Shown: positions 16,051 through 25,602, numbered from the stretch's first letter. The stretch: DNA of 64,000 bases from BQWY01 sp046351095 (GCA_046351095.1 JAXLZC010000001.1:2666001-2730000); one strand, 5' to 3'. Translations and numbers: made by a program. Notes: generated by a model from the letters alone, not told the origin.

Positions 16051-18351
16051 ATGGCGGTGTGGCATTGGCGCAATCTGTTGGGAGTGATCGGATGGAGTGG
16101 CTGTGTGGTGATGGCCGTCGGCGTCGTGTCGGCCTGGGGGCAGGAGGGAGCGGAGCTGCCGATACCGGAGCCCACTCAAGTCGAGGGCGCGTCGGTAGGG
16201 GCGTCGCCATCGGGTGTGCCGTCCGAGTCCAGTGGGCCCACACTCACCGACCTTCCTGCCGAACAGTCGCGTCCCCAGTCCGTTCGGACAGACACCCAGA
16301 GCGCCAAGCCCATTAAGGTTCCCGACGTCGTGGTGCAAGACGCACGTCTTCGCGAACCCGCCACGACGTATGTGCCCGACGAAGCGAGTACGGCCACTAA
16401 AGGCGGGACATCCGTGCTGCAAACCCCCCAGTCGATCAGTGTGATCACACGGGCGCGATTGGACGCACAAGAGGTCAACACCGTGGCCGAAGCCATGCGG
16501 TACACGGCCGGCGTCCAGGCGGAGACCTTCGGGTATGAGCCGCGGCTGACGTGGCTACGCATCCGAGGGTTCGACTCCACCACCAACGGCCTGTTTAAGG
16601 ATGGACTGCAACTGCGCAATCCAGGTTTTGCCATTGGGTACAACCTTGAGCCCTACGGCGCGGAGCAGATGGAGGTGATGCGCGGCCCGGCGTCGTTCTT
16701 GTATGGCCAAAGCAGTCCCGGCGGGTTGTTAAATTATATTTCGAAGCGCCCGACGCTTGACGCGCTTCATGAGGTGCAGTTTCTCGCCGGGAGCTTCAAT
16801 CGCTATGAAGGGCGATTCGATCTCGGGGGACGCCTGAGCGAGGGCGACAGCGTCAGCTATCGTCTTACGGGATTGTTCCGCGAGAGTGGCACCCAGATCG
16901 ATTATGTCTCCAACGACCGGGTGTTCATCGCTCCGGCCGTGACATGGCGAATAACTCCCGATACGCACATCACAGTTCTCGCCAACTATCAAAAAGACAC
17001 CCTCGGCAGTTCGCAAGCCTTGCCGGGTGACGGCACGCTGCGTTTCAACCCGAACGGGCATTTGACGGCCAGGCGGTTCACGGGCCAGCCCGGGATCGAC
17101 CGGTACGACCGTATGGAGTCGTCGGTCGGGTACGAGCTCACGCATCGGTTTTCCGCACAGTGGGACATCGTCCAGAAGTTTCGTTTCAACAAAACGGCAG
17201 TAGACGATCTGACCGTCTTCAGCAGTGGGTTCGACCCAGACCGGCGTACGGTCCAGCGGGGTGTGTTCGGCAGCTTCGGCACGTTGGCAGGGCTTGCAGT
17301 CGACACGCAGCTTCACGGCCGCTTCGAGACAGGTCCGCTCCAGCACGTGATGGTGACAGGGGTCGATCTGCAACGCATCGGCCTGCACTCGCGTCAGACA
17401 TTCGGAGCCGCGTCGCCGATCGACATCTTTACGGTCAACGACTACGGTGCGCTCTTTACGCCGGGAGCGACCTTCCTCAACCAGCAGACCACCCAGTGGC
17501 AGACGGGTCTCTACGTACAAGACCAGGTCACGCTGTGGGAGCGCCTCATGTTGACTGCCGGCGGGCGCTACGATTGGGCAAGCAATGCGACGAAAGATAA
17601 CCTGGGTGGGAGCACCGCCGAACAGGACGATCGCAAGGCGACTGGGCGCGCCGCGCTCTCCTACGTGTCGCCGGTCGGCCTGGTCCCGTACATCAGCGTC
17701 TCGACGTTTTTTCTTCCCTCCGTCGGAATCTCGGGCACGGGGCGAGCCTTTACGCCGGAGACGGGCCGTCAGTACGAGGCGGGCCTCAAGTATCAGATTC
17801 CCAAGACCCGCACGCTGTTGACGGCTGCGGTGTTCGATCTGACGCGCGAAAACTACGTCCAAACCGATCCCGGCAGTTTTCTCCCGGTGCAGCGCGGCAA
17901 AGCGCGGTCGCGCGGGGTGGAACTGGAAGCCGTCGCCAGTTTCGACAGCGGCGTGGATCTGATCGCGTCCTATACGCTGTTGGACAACGAAGTGCGCACC
18001 ACCACGGACACCCAAGAGCTGGGCAAGCGGTTGCCGCAAACGCCGGCACAGTTCGGGTCTTTGTGGATGAAATACACCGTGCCCAGCGGAAAATGGCGTG
18101 GGTTTGGGATCGGCGGCGGCGTCCGGTACACCGGAAACACCTACGCGGATGTCGCCAATACGTTCAAGGTCCCGGGGTTCGTGTTGGGCGACGCCGTGGT
18201 GGACTACACCTGGAATCGCTACCGCGTGGCGTTGAACGTGACCAATCTCCTCGATCACGAATCCTTTGGATGCTTCGACCGTGGGGGAACGAACTTCTGT
18301 TCGTTCGGTGAGCGACGGACCGTCGTCGGCACGATCGCGTATCGCTGGTAG
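16051..18351 (+). CDS. TonB-dependent siderophore receptor (FhuA/FepA-like)
   Basis: A 766-residue outer-membrane receptor. It has a signal peptide (about 1-30), a Pro/Ser-rich linker, a TonB-box-like segment VPDVVVQDAR, a plug domain (TPQSISVITRARLDAQEVNTVAEAMRYTAGV and the signature RGPASFLYGQSSPGGLLNYISKRP) and a 22-strand type barrel ending with a terminal Trp (GTIAYRW). No N-terminal STN domain is present, so it probably does not signal through FecR. AAGGAGG precedes the ATG. It likely imports a hydroxamate-type ferric siderophore, judged by plug family; the ligand is unknown. Confidence 0.9.
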   Translation: MAVWHWRNLLGVIGWSGCVVMAVGVVSAWGQEGAELPIPEPTQVEGASVGASPSGVPSESSGPTLTDLPAEQSRPQSVRTDTQSAKPIKVPDVVVQDARLREPATTYVPDEASTATKGGTSVLQTPQSISVITRARLDAQEVNTVAEAMRYTAGVQAETFGYEPRLTWLRIRGFDSTTNGLFKDGLQLRNPGFAIGYNLEPYGAEQMEVMRGPASFLYGQSSPGGLLNYISKRPTLDALHEVQFLAGSFNRYEGRFDLGGRLSEGDSVSYRLTGLFRESGTQIDYVSNDRVFIAPAVTWRITPDTHITVLANYQKDTLGSSQALPGDGTLRFNPNGHLTARRFTGQPGIDRYDRMESSVGYELTHRFSAQWDIVQKFRFNKTAVDDLTVFSSGFDPDRRTVQRGVFGSFGTLAGLAVDTQLHGRFETGPLQHVMVTGVDLQRIGLHSRQTFGAASPIDIFTVNDYGALFTPGATFLNQQTTQWQTGLYVQDQVTLWERLMLTAGGRYDWASNATKDNLGGSTAEQDDRKATGRAALSYVSPVGLVPYISVSTFFLPSVGISGTGRAFTPETGRQYEAGLKYQIPKTRTLLTAAVFDLTRENYVQTDPGSFLPVQRGKARSRGVELEAVASFDSGVDLIASYTLLDNEVRTTTDTQELGKRLPQTPAQFGSLWMKYTVPSGKWRGFGIGGGVRYTGNTYADVANTFKVPGFVLGDAVVDYTWNRYRVALNVTNLLDHESFGCFDRGGTNFCSFGERRTVVGTIAYRW

Positions 18352-18404
18352 GTGTGACGCCATGCAGAAGCGGTTCGGCTCACTGCGGTCGGCGGCTTGA
18401 CGGC

Positions 18405-18626
18405 ATGCAACGACTGTCCGCCGCGCAGATTTGGGGAATGCCGGTCGTGTTGGGTGTCTCCACCGCGGTGGGCTTGGCGTCGGCGCTTGTGGGCGACGGC
18501 CCGTCGGATGTCCTGTCGTGGTTCGGTTTGGGGATGCCGCTCGTCGTCCTGTGGGGATACCTGGCGCGTGGTGCGTCCAATTCTTGCGACAGGACGCCGC
18601 ACGGTGGAAGGCCGCCGACCGTATGA
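18405..18626 (+). CDS. Small two-helix membrane protein next to PepSY
   Basis: A 73-residue protein with two hydrophobic helices: GMPVVLGVSTAVGLASALVG, then DGPSDVLSW, then FGLGMPLVVLWGYLA. This GxxxALxGDGxxDxLSWxxL pattern is a recurrent neighbour of PepSY membrane proteins beside siderophore receptors. The stop overlaps the start of the PepSY gene (ATGA at 18623), which supports coding. I used the ATG at 18405 because it starts the membrane-protein-like part. Function unknown; probably a partner of the PepSY protein. Confidence 0.65.
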   Translation: MQRLSAAQIWGMPVVLGVSTAVGLASALVGDGPSDVLSWFGLGMPLVVLWGYLARGASNSCDRTPHGGRPPTV

Positions 18627-19807
18627 CCGCATACACCTTGCATCAATGGTACGCCGTGCACAAGTGGACCAGTTTGGTGTGTACGGTGTTTCTCCTGCTG
18701 CTGTGCCTCACTGGTTTGCCGCTGGTGTTTTCGGCCGAGTTGGGGCGGTTGCTCGGCACCCTGGCCACGATGCCGGAGCCTCTGGATCGGGTTGGACAAG
18801 GCGCGGACTCGGACTCTGCCGACCTTGACGCGATGATCGCCGAGGCACGCGCGCGACATCCGCACGACGTGGTGCAATTCCTCTCGCAGGAAGAAGACGA
18901 CCCGGCCTGGTTTGTGACCATGGCGCCGACGGCGGAGGCGGAGGCGGCGAGTTGGATGTTGCAGTACGACGGTCGCACCGGGGCCTTGCTGCTGGATCGG
19001 CCCGCACAAGACGGCATCCTCACCGTCGTTTTCCGACTGCATGTGGACATGTTTGCAGGATTGTCGGGCATGTTGTGGCTCGGCGCCATGGGCCTGGCGT
19101 TCGCGGCGTCCGTCGTCTCCGGTGTGGTCGTCTATGGTCCATTCATGCGCCGACTGCCGTTCGGGACCGTGCGTCGCGGAGGGTCTCCCCGGCTGCGGTG
19201 GCTCGATCTCCACAATGTGTTGGGCATCGTCACTGTGGTCTGGGCGCTGGTGGTGGGGTTCACGGGCGTGGTGAATACGCTGGCGCTCCCGCTCTTTGAT
19301 CTATGGAAACAGACGGAGCTGGCCGAGATGACGCGCTCGCCGAACAGGCGTCCTCCGCTCACGACCTTGGGATCGGTGCATCGAGCCGTGCACGCGGCCG
19401 AACAGACCGACGCCACGAGGGTCGCGTCGTTCGTCGCCTTCCCGACGACGCCGTTCGCGGGGCCGCACCACTATGCCGTATTTCTGCGCGGCAAGACGCC
19501 GCTCACGAGTCGGTTGGTCGACCCGGTCTTGGTCGAGGCAGACAGCGGGGTGGTCACGGCGACGCGGTCGATGCCCTGGTACATCACAGTGCTGAGTTTG
19601 TCGCGCCCGCTGCATTTCGGCGACTACGGAGGCATGCCGCTGAAAATCCTCTGGGCGATCTTGGACCTGATCACGCTGGGGGTGCTGGTTAGTGGACTGT
19701 GCCTTTGGTGGGAGAAACGCCATCTTCCGATCGAAGCGCTGCTGGGGGAAACCCTCCCTCACAGCGCAACGGCAACGCGGGCAAGGGTTCTCCAGCACCG
19801 ACTATGA
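18623..19807 (+). CDS. PepSY-associated transmembrane protein (iron uptake reductase-like)
   Basis: A 394-residue polytopic membrane protein of the PepSY-associated TM helix family. It starts LHQWYAVHKWTSLVCTVFLLLLCLTGLPLVF, then a periplasmic PepSY-like region, two central helices with conserved histidines, and a final GVLVSGLCLWWEKRH helix. Members sit by siderophore receptors and are thought to help reductive release of iron from ferric siderophores; evidence here is by family and position. The ATG at 18623 overlaps the stop of the preceding small gene. It is co-directional with the receptor at 16051. Confidence 0.85.
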   Translation: MTAYTLHQWYAVHKWTSLVCTVFLLLLCLTGLPLVFSAELGRLLGTLATMPEPLDRVGQGADSDSADLDAMIAEARARHPHDVVQFLSQEEDDPAWFVTMAPTAEAEAASWMLQYDGRTGALLLDRPAQDGILTVVFRLHVDMFAGLSGMLWLGAMGLAFAASVVSGVVVYGPFMRRLPFGTVRRGGSPRLRWLDLHNVLGIVTVVWALVVGFTGVVNTLALPLFDLWKQTELAEMTRSPNRRPPLTTLGSVHRAVHAAEQTDATRVASFVAFPTTPFAGPHHYAVFLRGKTPLTSRLVDPVLVEADSGVVTATRSMPWYITVLSLSRPLHFGDYGGMPLKILWAILDLITLGVLVSGLCLWWEKRHLPIEALLGETLPHSATATRARVLQHRL

Positions 19808-19926
19808 CCACAGGGCGTGATCATCGGTGCGGCGTCGTTCGGCTTGATCCACGTCTGGACGAGAGCGGCAGCTCCTCCGGCACCTGACGTTCTCTCAGGA
19901 CGTCGATCCTTCTCGCGGAAACGGGC

Positions 19927-19978
19927 TGGACATTCCCGGGGAGTCGCTGGTATCGTAGAGTCTTGAGACTAGTTATCG
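19927..19978 (+). promoter_or_regulatory. Promoter with Fur-like box upstream of fecI (copy B)
   Basis: TGGACA (-35, 19927-19932) and TATCGT (-10, 19951-19956) are separated by 18 bases. TGAGACTAGTTATCG (19964-19978) matches 10 of 14 defined positions of the Fur consensus. It shares the core TAGTTATC with copy A. The right half is good; the left half is weak. The box lies just downstream of the -10, where Fur would block initiation. Confidence 0.5.
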
Positions 19979-20062
19979 TTCTCGTGTTGCTGTTCGCTCG
20001 CTGAGGCCAGATCCATTGTGGACAGAGCCCACGGCATCTTCGGATGCTCGTGGGCTTTTTTT
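19963..20062 (+). ncRNA. Candidate Fur-controlled small RNA or attenuated leader of fecI (copy B)
   Basis: From the predicted start site to a strong terminator is only about 100 bases, and no open frame of note lies in it. It contains AGGCCAGA (20004-20011) and CAGAGCCCAC (20023-20032), both also present at equal spacing in the tonB leader (copy A). Terminated here, the transcript would be a roughly 100-nt sRNA under iron control, the logic of RyhB/PrrF. Read-through would express fecI. Neither possibility can be excluded from sequence. Confidence 0.45.
20026..20062 (+). terminator. Rho-independent terminator inside the fecI leader
   Basis: A hairpin with outer stem AGCCCACG / CGTGGGCT, inner stem GCATC / GATGC capped by a TTCG tetraloop and one bulged T, then seven T residues. 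It lies between the Fur-type promoter and fecI, about 50 bases before the fecI start. Confidence 0.9.
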
Positions 20063-20110
20063 GTGCCCAAGTGAGAGACGCGCACGACGCGTCCTACGGA
20101 TGTCCCTGCA

Positions 20111-20629
20111 ATGACCCTGACCTACACCCAGATTGCGGAGCTGTTTCTGCGCTATCGTGAGGAGTTGATACGTCGTTTGGTCGGAATGGTGCAATCCCAG
20201 GAGATCGCCGCCGATATCGTACAAGATACGTATCTGAAGTTGCTGAAGCTGGGAGCTGGACAGGGCGTCGAGCAGCCGCGCGCGCTGCTGCATCGGATCG
20301 CCGGCAATCTGGCGATCGACTATCTGCGGAGGGAAAAGATCAAGCCTACTGGCGATGCGTCTTTTGAGGATGCGATGCAAGTGCCGTCCCACGCGCCCTC
20401 GCCGGAACGGATTCTGATCGGCAAGCGGCGCTTCCGCGCATGCCTGCAGTCGATCGATAGTTTACCGCCGCGAACCCGCCAGGCCTTCCTGTTGTGCCGC
20501 GTCTATGGCTATTCCTACCGTGAAATAGCCGCGCACATGCGTATCTCGGAAGGCGCCGTGGAAAAACTCTTGATGCGGGCGCTCAAGCACTGCTGCGAGG
20601 CGCTCGATGCGCACGACGCAGACGAATGA
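20111..20629 (+). CDS. ECF sigma factor, FecI-like
   Basis: A 172-residue ECF sigma factor of the iron-starvation type. Region 2 is visible at about 10-45 (YREELIRRLVGMVQSQEIAADIVQDTYLKLL, the core and -10 binding part), and region 4 at about 115-160 (SLPPRTRQAFLLCRVYGYSYREIAAHMRISEGAVEKLLMRAL, the helix-turn-helix for -35). It would direct transcription of the receptor at 21788 when the FecR partner releases it. It is the first gene of sigma-FecR-receptor, behind the Fur-box leader. Confidence 0.93.
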   Translation: MTLTYTQIAELFLRYREELIRRLVGMVQSQEIAADIVQDTYLKLLKLGAGQGVEQPRALLHRIAGNLAIDYLRREKIKPTGDASFEDAMQVPSHAPSPERILIGKRRFRACLQSIDSLPPRTRQAFLLCRVYGYSYREIAAHMRISEGAVEKLLMRALKHCCEALDAHDADE

Positions 20630-20735
20630 GGAAATTCCCTCGCCATTTCGTCTCACGGTATACTGGCGTCCCGTCGATCCGGCTCCCGTGACGGAACGGA
20701 GCCAAGTCGCCGCCCCTGACCGACGCGCACCAATC

Positions 20736-21698
20736 ATGATTTCATCTGCTGAAGAAGCCAGGCTTCGCAAGGAAGCCGTGATGTGGGTCATCCGCCTGCA
20801 GGGGCGGCGCCCGTTACCGGAGGAGCAACAAGAGTTCGACGCGTGGCGTGCCCAAAGCTCCGCGCATGCCCACATGTTCCAACGGGTGTCCGACCTGTGG
20901 GACGATCCAGCCCTTCGTGCGGCGGCGGTGTATGCCGAGCGTGCGCCGTCGAGTCAATGTGCCCCCCGAGTCGCCGCGCTCTGCCGCCGAGCCCTCTCGT
21001 TAGGCGCGATCGCAGCCACCGTCGTCGTCGTGGTCGGCGCGGTACTCTATGTCGACGTGCCGACTCGATTGCAAGCCGATCACCTGACGGCCGTCGGGGA
21101 GCGTCGTCAGATCGAGTTGCCCGATCGGTCGCGCATGACCCTCAACACGCAATCTGCCGTAGCGATCTCGTTCGACGGCGCGGCGCGCCAGATCCGACTC
21201 CTGAAAGGGGAGGCGCTGTTCGACGTGCAACCTGATCCTGCACGACCCTTTGTCGTCGAAACGAGTCGATCCGCCACGCGCGCGGTCGGCACCACGTTCG
21301 TTGTGCGGGCCGATTCGGAGCGCGATCGGATCACCGTGCTGGAAGGCCGCGTCGAGGTCGCAGCCGGATCGTCGGGTGTGCGCACGCAGATCGGCGCCGG
21401 TTCGCAGATTGACGCGGGCGCAGGGCAGGTGAGTCGAGTGCGCACGGTCGACCTCTCGACGGTATCCGCGTGGATGCGCGGGCGGTTGGTCGTAGACGGC
21501 GTGCCCCTGTCGGAGGTGCTCGACGAAGTCCGACGGTACCACCGAGGGACGATCCTTCTATTGAATTCACGTAGCCGGGATGTCCAGATTACGGGCACCT
21601 ACGATCTCGACGATCCGGCAAGCGTGTTGTCCCTTCTCGCAAAGACGATCCCGCTGCACATGCTCGTCCTCTCCGATCGCCTCACGGTGTTTTTCTAG
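20736..21698 (+). CDS. FecR-family anti-sigma / signal transducer
   Basis: A 320-residue inner-membrane regulator. The N-terminal cytoplasmic DUF4880 domain (AVMWVIRLQGRRPLPEEQQEFDAWRAQSSAH) binds the sigma factor. One membrane helix (SLGAIAATVVVVVGAVLYV) follows at about 88-106. Then comes the periplasmic FecR domain (GERRQIELPDRSRMTLNTQSAVAI...GEALFDV...GTTFVVRADSERDRITVLEGRVEV), and a C-terminal STN-like part that receives the receptor signal. The ATG at 20736 starts the conserved domain; an upstream in-frame ATG at 20607 overlaps the sigma gene and adds unrelated residues. Confidence 0.9.
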   Translation: MISSAEEARLRKEAVMWVIRLQGRRPLPEEQQEFDAWRAQSSAHAHMFQRVSDLWDDPALRAAAVYAERAPSSQCAPRVAALCRRALSLGAIAATVVVVVGAVLYVDVPTRLQADHLTAVGERRQIELPDRSRMTLNTQSAVAISFDGAARQIRLLKGEALFDVQPDPARPFVVETSRSATRAVGTTFVVRADSERDRITVLEGRVEVAAGSSGVRTQIGAGSQIDAGAGQVSRVRTVDLSTVSAWMRGRLVVDGVPLSEVLDEVRRYHRGTILLLNSRSRDVQITGTYDLDDPASVLSLLAKTIPLHMLVLSDRLTVFF

Positions 21699-21787
21699 GC
21701 CTTCTGTTCGAGATACATCAGAACGAGCTGAGGAAATCGTGGCCGTCATCCGTCTACGCAGGCATGGCATTGTGAAGGAGGCATCGC

Positions 21788-24406
21788 ATGCATGCAGACG
21801 ATCGATCGGCGGGAGCGGGGGCGTGGCGCGGGAATGGAGAAAGACACGGTCAGCGTCGGCGACGACTGAGACGAATACTCGGGGTCCTTCTGGCCCTTGT
21901 GTGGTGCGGGGAGGCGCTGGCGCTGGCGCAAGAGGGAGCCGTGTCGGTGCAACAGGCGCCCATGATGACATTCGACATCGCAGCCCAGCCACTGGGCGCA
22001 GCGTTGAACGAGTTTGCCCAGGTCACCGGATGGCAGGTGAGCGCGACCACCGACGTGACCGGGGATGTGCGAACGTCGGGGATTGTCGGCCACTATACGC
22101 CGGAGCATGCATTAGCTGCCTTACTGGCCGGGACAGGATTGCAGTACCGACTCAGCGGCGAGCGCGCCGTGACACTGACGCGGTCCCCGTTCCCTCCTGC
22201 TGCCGATGCGGGTGTGTCTCCCGCTGCGCCGGCGGCCCCGCCGGATGGCATCGTCACGCCCCACCCAGAAAAAAAAGGCCAACGACTCGTCAAAGTGCCG
22301 GAAATCATGGTCAAGGAGGCGCGCGAGCGGAAGGAGCCGAGTTATACCGCCGATGAATCGACCAGCGCCATGCGGATTCCTGTGCCGGTGCATGATACGC
22401 CTCGTGCAGTGGAGATCGTGACGCGCCAGGTGTTGGACGATCAGAAAATCATTCGATTCGGGGAGGCGCTCCGCAATGTCAGCGGTGTGTCGCAATTCAG
22501 CACCGCCGGCGGGCAGGGCGGGGAGGTGATGATTCGCGGCTTTGTGGCGAAAGACGGCCTGAATATCTTTAAAAACGGTTTTCGTGACGACAGCGTCTTC
22601 AGCTCGCGCACCCAACGCGACGTCATCGACCTCGAACGGATCGAGGTCGTCAAAGCGCCGCCCTCCTACCTGTATGGTCGCGCGGACCCCGGCGGGGTGA
22701 TCAATCAAATTTCCAAGTCGCCGTTGAAGAATCCGTACTACTCCGCGGAATTGATCGTCGGGAGTTACGGCCTGTATCGCCCGCAGATCGATATCGGCGG
22801 GCCATTGAACGACAACAAGACGGTAACCTACCGATTCAACGCCATGTACGAGTCGGCGGGCAGTTATCGTGACGGTGTGCAATCGACCCGCACGTTCCTC
22901 GCGCCGACGATCGGGTGGGACATCGGTCCCCGCACCTCGGTGCGCGTTGACGGGGAATATCTGTTCGATCGGTCGCCGATCGACCGTGGGCTCGTGGCCT
23001 TCGGTGGCGGCGTCGCCCCGATTCCGGTGTCTCGGTTTCTTGGGGATCCAGACCGAAAGAATGAAATTCATCAGGGCAAAGCGACGCTGACGTTGTGGCA
23101 CCGGTTCAGCGATCTGTTCCAGTGGCGCACCGCCTTCCGGGCGGCCGCCTCGCGCCAACGGTATTCCAGTTTGGAGTCCAACGCTTTTGTGGGCGATGAG
23201 TCGGGAGGTATTCTCAATCTTGCGAGGTACGAAATTCCCTCTACGGCGCAAAGCCACTACTTGCAGAACGAATTGCACGGCACTTTTCTGGCCGGTGCGG
23301 TCAAGCATAAGACGATCCTCGGTGTGGAACTCGGGCGTGAGACATTCTCGAATCAAGTCTCAGGCGACTTCGGCGGAGATACGACGACACCCGGCGCATT
23401 CAGTTTCATCAATATTTTCAATCCCAACGACCGTCTATTCTTAAACAATGCGCTGACTCGATTCAGCGACACCACCACGAGAAATGGTGTGCTTGGTGTG
23501 TACGCGGGCGATCAGGTCGATGTGCTGGAGAATCTCCACATGCACGTCGGCGGGCGGTTCGACGTCTTTGAACAGCGGGTCACGACGCGACCGGACGATC
23601 TCACCGCCGTAGGCAATTCCACGAAGGACAGCGAAAACGCGTTCAGCCCATCCGTGGGGTTGGCCTATCAACCGTGGAAGCCGATCACGCTGTACGCCAA
23701 TTACACGGAATCGTTTGCGCCGCAGGCGGCCGGTTCACGTAGTTTTGCCGGCACCCCGTTTAAGGCGGAACGAGGCAAGTCCTATGAGGGCGGCTTCAAG
23801 TATCAGGCGCCGGACGGTCGTGTGCGCGCGAATGTCGCGCTGTTCGACACCACGAAACGCAATGTGTTGACCGGTGACCCGGCGAACGGATTTCTCTTTT
23901 CCGTTTCGACGGGCGAACAGCGCAGCAAGGGCGTGGAATTCGATATTGCTGGCAAGATTCTTCCCGGATGGGACGTCATCGCCAATTATGCGTATATCGA
24001 TGCGCGCGTCACCGAGGACAACAGGTTTCTCGTCGGTAGCCGGGCACCCAACACGGCGCTTCATCAAGGCAGTCTCTGGACCACGTATTTCTTCCAGGAA
24101 GGGATCGCGCAAGGATTCGGCGCCGGCATCGGTCTGTACGCGCAAGGTAAGCGGAACGGTCTGTTTCAATGCCAAGATCCGACGAATTGTCAGGCTCCAT
24201 TCGAGTTGCCCGGGTATGTGCGGATGGATGCGGCGCTGTATTACCGAAAGCAAGGGATCTTCGAGAGAACCAACCTGCTCGCGGCGATCAATTTCACAAA
24301 TCTTCTGGATCATCGGTACTTTACCGGTACGCAAAACTTTAGGGAGATCATCTACACCGGTGCCCCGTTTACGGTGATCGGCTCCGTCAAATTGGAGTTT
24401 AATTAG
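21788..24406 (+). CDS. TonB-dependent transducer/receptor (FecA-like) with STN domain
   Basis: An 872-residue outer-membrane receptor of the signalling class. After a long signal region comes the STN domain at about 57-115 (FDIAAQPLGAALNEFAQVTGWQV...HYTPEHALAALLAGTGLQYRL), which contacts FecR. A linker holds a TonB-box-like VPEIMVKEAR. The plug (AVEIVTRQVLDDQKIIRFGEALRNVSGV) and barrel with RADPGGVINQISKSPLKNPYYSAEL follow; the end is KLEFN. AAGGAGG precedes the ATG. It probably imports a ferric chelate and triggers its own synthesis through FecR/FecI. Its TonB-box-like segment resembles that of the receptor at 16051. Confidence 0.92.
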   Translation: MHADDRSAGAGAWRGNGERHGQRRRRLRRILGVLLALVWCGEALALAQEGAVSVQQAPMMTFDIAAQPLGAALNEFAQVTGWQVSATTDVTGDVRTSGIVGHYTPEHALAALLAGTGLQYRLSGERAVTLTRSPFPPAADAGVSPAAPAAPPDGIVTPHPEKKGQRLVKVPEIMVKEARERKEPSYTADESTSAMRIPVPVHDTPRAVEIVTRQVLDDQKIIRFGEALRNVSGVSQFSTAGGQGGEVMIRGFVAKDGLNIFKNGFRDDSVFSSRTQRDVIDLERIEVVKAPPSYLYGRADPGGVINQISKSPLKNPYYSAELIVGSYGLYRPQIDIGGPLNDNKTVTYRFNAMYESAGSYRDGVQSTRTFLAPTIGWDIGPRTSVRVDGEYLFDRSPIDRGLVAFGGGVAPIPVSRFLGDPDRKNEIHQGKATLTLWHRFSDLFQWRTAFRAAASRQRYSSLESNAFVGDESGGILNLARYEIPSTAQSHYLQNELHGTFLAGAVKHKTILGVELGRETFSNQVSGDFGGDTTTPGAFSFINIFNPNDRLFLNNALTRFSDTTTRNGVLGVYAGDQVDVLENLHMHVGGRFDVFEQRVTTRPDDLTAVGNSTKDSENAFSPSVGLAYQPWKPITLYANYTESFAPQAAGSRSFAGTPFKAERGKSYEGGFKYQAPDGRVRANVALFDTTKRNVLTGDPANGFLFSVSTGEQRSKGVEFDIAGKILPGWDVIANYAYIDARVTEDNRFLVGSRAPNTALHQGSLWTTYFFQEGIAQGFGAGIGLYAQGKRNGLFQCQDPTNCQAPFELPGYVRMDAALYYRKQGIFERTNLLAAINFTNLLDHRYFTGTQNFREIIYTGAPFTVIGSVKLEFN

Positions 24407-24438
24407 ATGGGACATCGAGCGGCGTCACTCGCCGGGGG

Positions 24439-25602
24439 GTGGATGCGGGCGTGAGCCGACGAGACTGGCACAAGCTCTGCTGGTCCGTGCACTGGTGGTT
24501 CGGCCTCTGGGCTGGGGGGTGCTTTGCGTTAAGCGGACTGACCGGCAGCTGCCTGGTCTTCTATCAGCACATCGATGAGTGGCTGAATCCCGAGATTCGC
24601 AGGGTCGTCGACCGGGGAACATACCGACGGTTCGAGGACATGGTGGCCGCCGCACGCACGGCTCGGCCCGATCTTCCCCAGCCCTACGGCCTGTTCCTGC
24701 CGCAGTCACGTCAGGGAGTGGTGGAGGCTCGATTCAAGGTGCCGGTGGGCGAGGCCGGCCCTGTGATGGATATCGAGGTTACGATCGATCCGTTCCGCGC
24801 GGAGGTGTTGGGTCGTGGTCGTATCTGGGGCCACACCGTGGTGTCGTGGATCTATGAGGTGCACAAGGCGTGGTTGCTGGACGGCGTCGGCGACGTCTTC
24901 GTCGGGTCTGTGGGCCTGCTGTTGGTGCTGTCGATCGGCAGTGGACTGTTTCTCTGGTGGAAGAAGCCAGGGCGTGTGTGTCCGCCGAGTGCGCGTACTC
25001 CGAAGGCGCACGGGAGCCGCCTCTATGGCAGCCTCCATACGCTCACCGGACTGGTCGGGTCGGTTCCGTTGCTCGTGGTTGCCGGTACCGGACTCTACCT
25101 CGTGTTTCCTGCGTTCGTCGTCCCGCTTGTCCACGCGATATTTCCGGTACCGAGTGAGAAGGAGTGGCGTTCGACGGTGACCGTGGAGGCCAGTCCGCTG
25201 TCTGTTGATCAAGCCGTCGACGTTGCGGTGCGGCACTTGCCGGACGGAGAGCTGAAATGGATCGGTCTGCCGGAGCACAGGGACGATACCTACCAGGTGG
25301 GGCTTCGCCTGCCCGGTGAAGTGCGACGTACGAGCAGCGACACTGTGGTGTGGATAGATCAGTACAGTGGGGCGGTGGTACACGTGCAGGATTGGCGTCG
25401 ATTTACCGTCGGTGAAACCGTATTGGCGTGGCTCTTCCCGTTGCATAACGGGGAAGCGTTCGGATCCACCGGGCGGTGGGTGGTTTTTGTCGCCGGTCTT
25501 GTGCCCATGGCTCTGTACGTGACGGCCTGTCGCCTATGGTGGCTAAAACGGGCCGCCCGGGTGGCCAGGTGTGCCGGTCCTCCTCCGCTCGCCTCGCCGT
25601 GA
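24439..25602 (+). CDS. PepSY-associated transmembrane protein
   Basis: A 387-residue membrane protein of the same family as the one at 18623. It begins with DWHKLCWSVHWWFGLWAGGCFALSGLTGSCLVF, followed by a PepSY-type periplasmic region, a central SVGLLLVLSIGSGLFLWWKKP helix, a second periplasmic domain and C-terminal helices. It is likely to help release iron imported by the FecA-like receptor. GTG at 24439 is the first start after the receptor stop; GTG at 24451 is also possible and has a better-spaced G-run upstream. The tight spacing suggests one operon with fecA. Confidence 0.82.
   Translation: MDAGVSRRDWHKLCWSVHWWFGLWAGGCFALSGLTGSCLVFYQHIDEWLNPEIRRVVDRGTYRRFEDMVAAARTARPDLPQPYGLFLPQSRQGVVEARFKVPVGEAGPVMDIEVTIDPFRAEVLGRGRIWGHTVVSWIYEVHKAWLLDGVGDVFVGSVGLLLVLSIGSGLFLWWKKPGRVCPPSARTPKAHGSRLYGSLHTLTGLVGSVPLLVVAGTGLYLVFPAFVVPLVHAIFPVPSEKEWRSTVTVEASPLSVDQAVDVAVRHLPDGELKWIGLPEHRDDTYQVGLRLPGEVRRTSSDTVVWIDQYSGAVVHVQDWRRFTVGETVLAWLFPLHNGEAFGSTGRWVVFVAGLVPMALYVTACRLWWLKRAARVARCAGPPPLASP

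Noticed and set aside
16729..18636. Large open frame (635 codons) on the minus strand
   Set aside because: It is antisense to the siderophore receptor, whose plug and barrel motifs are unambiguous; the antisense protein has no recognisable domain and is rich in Arg/Pro, typical of GC-rich shadow frames.
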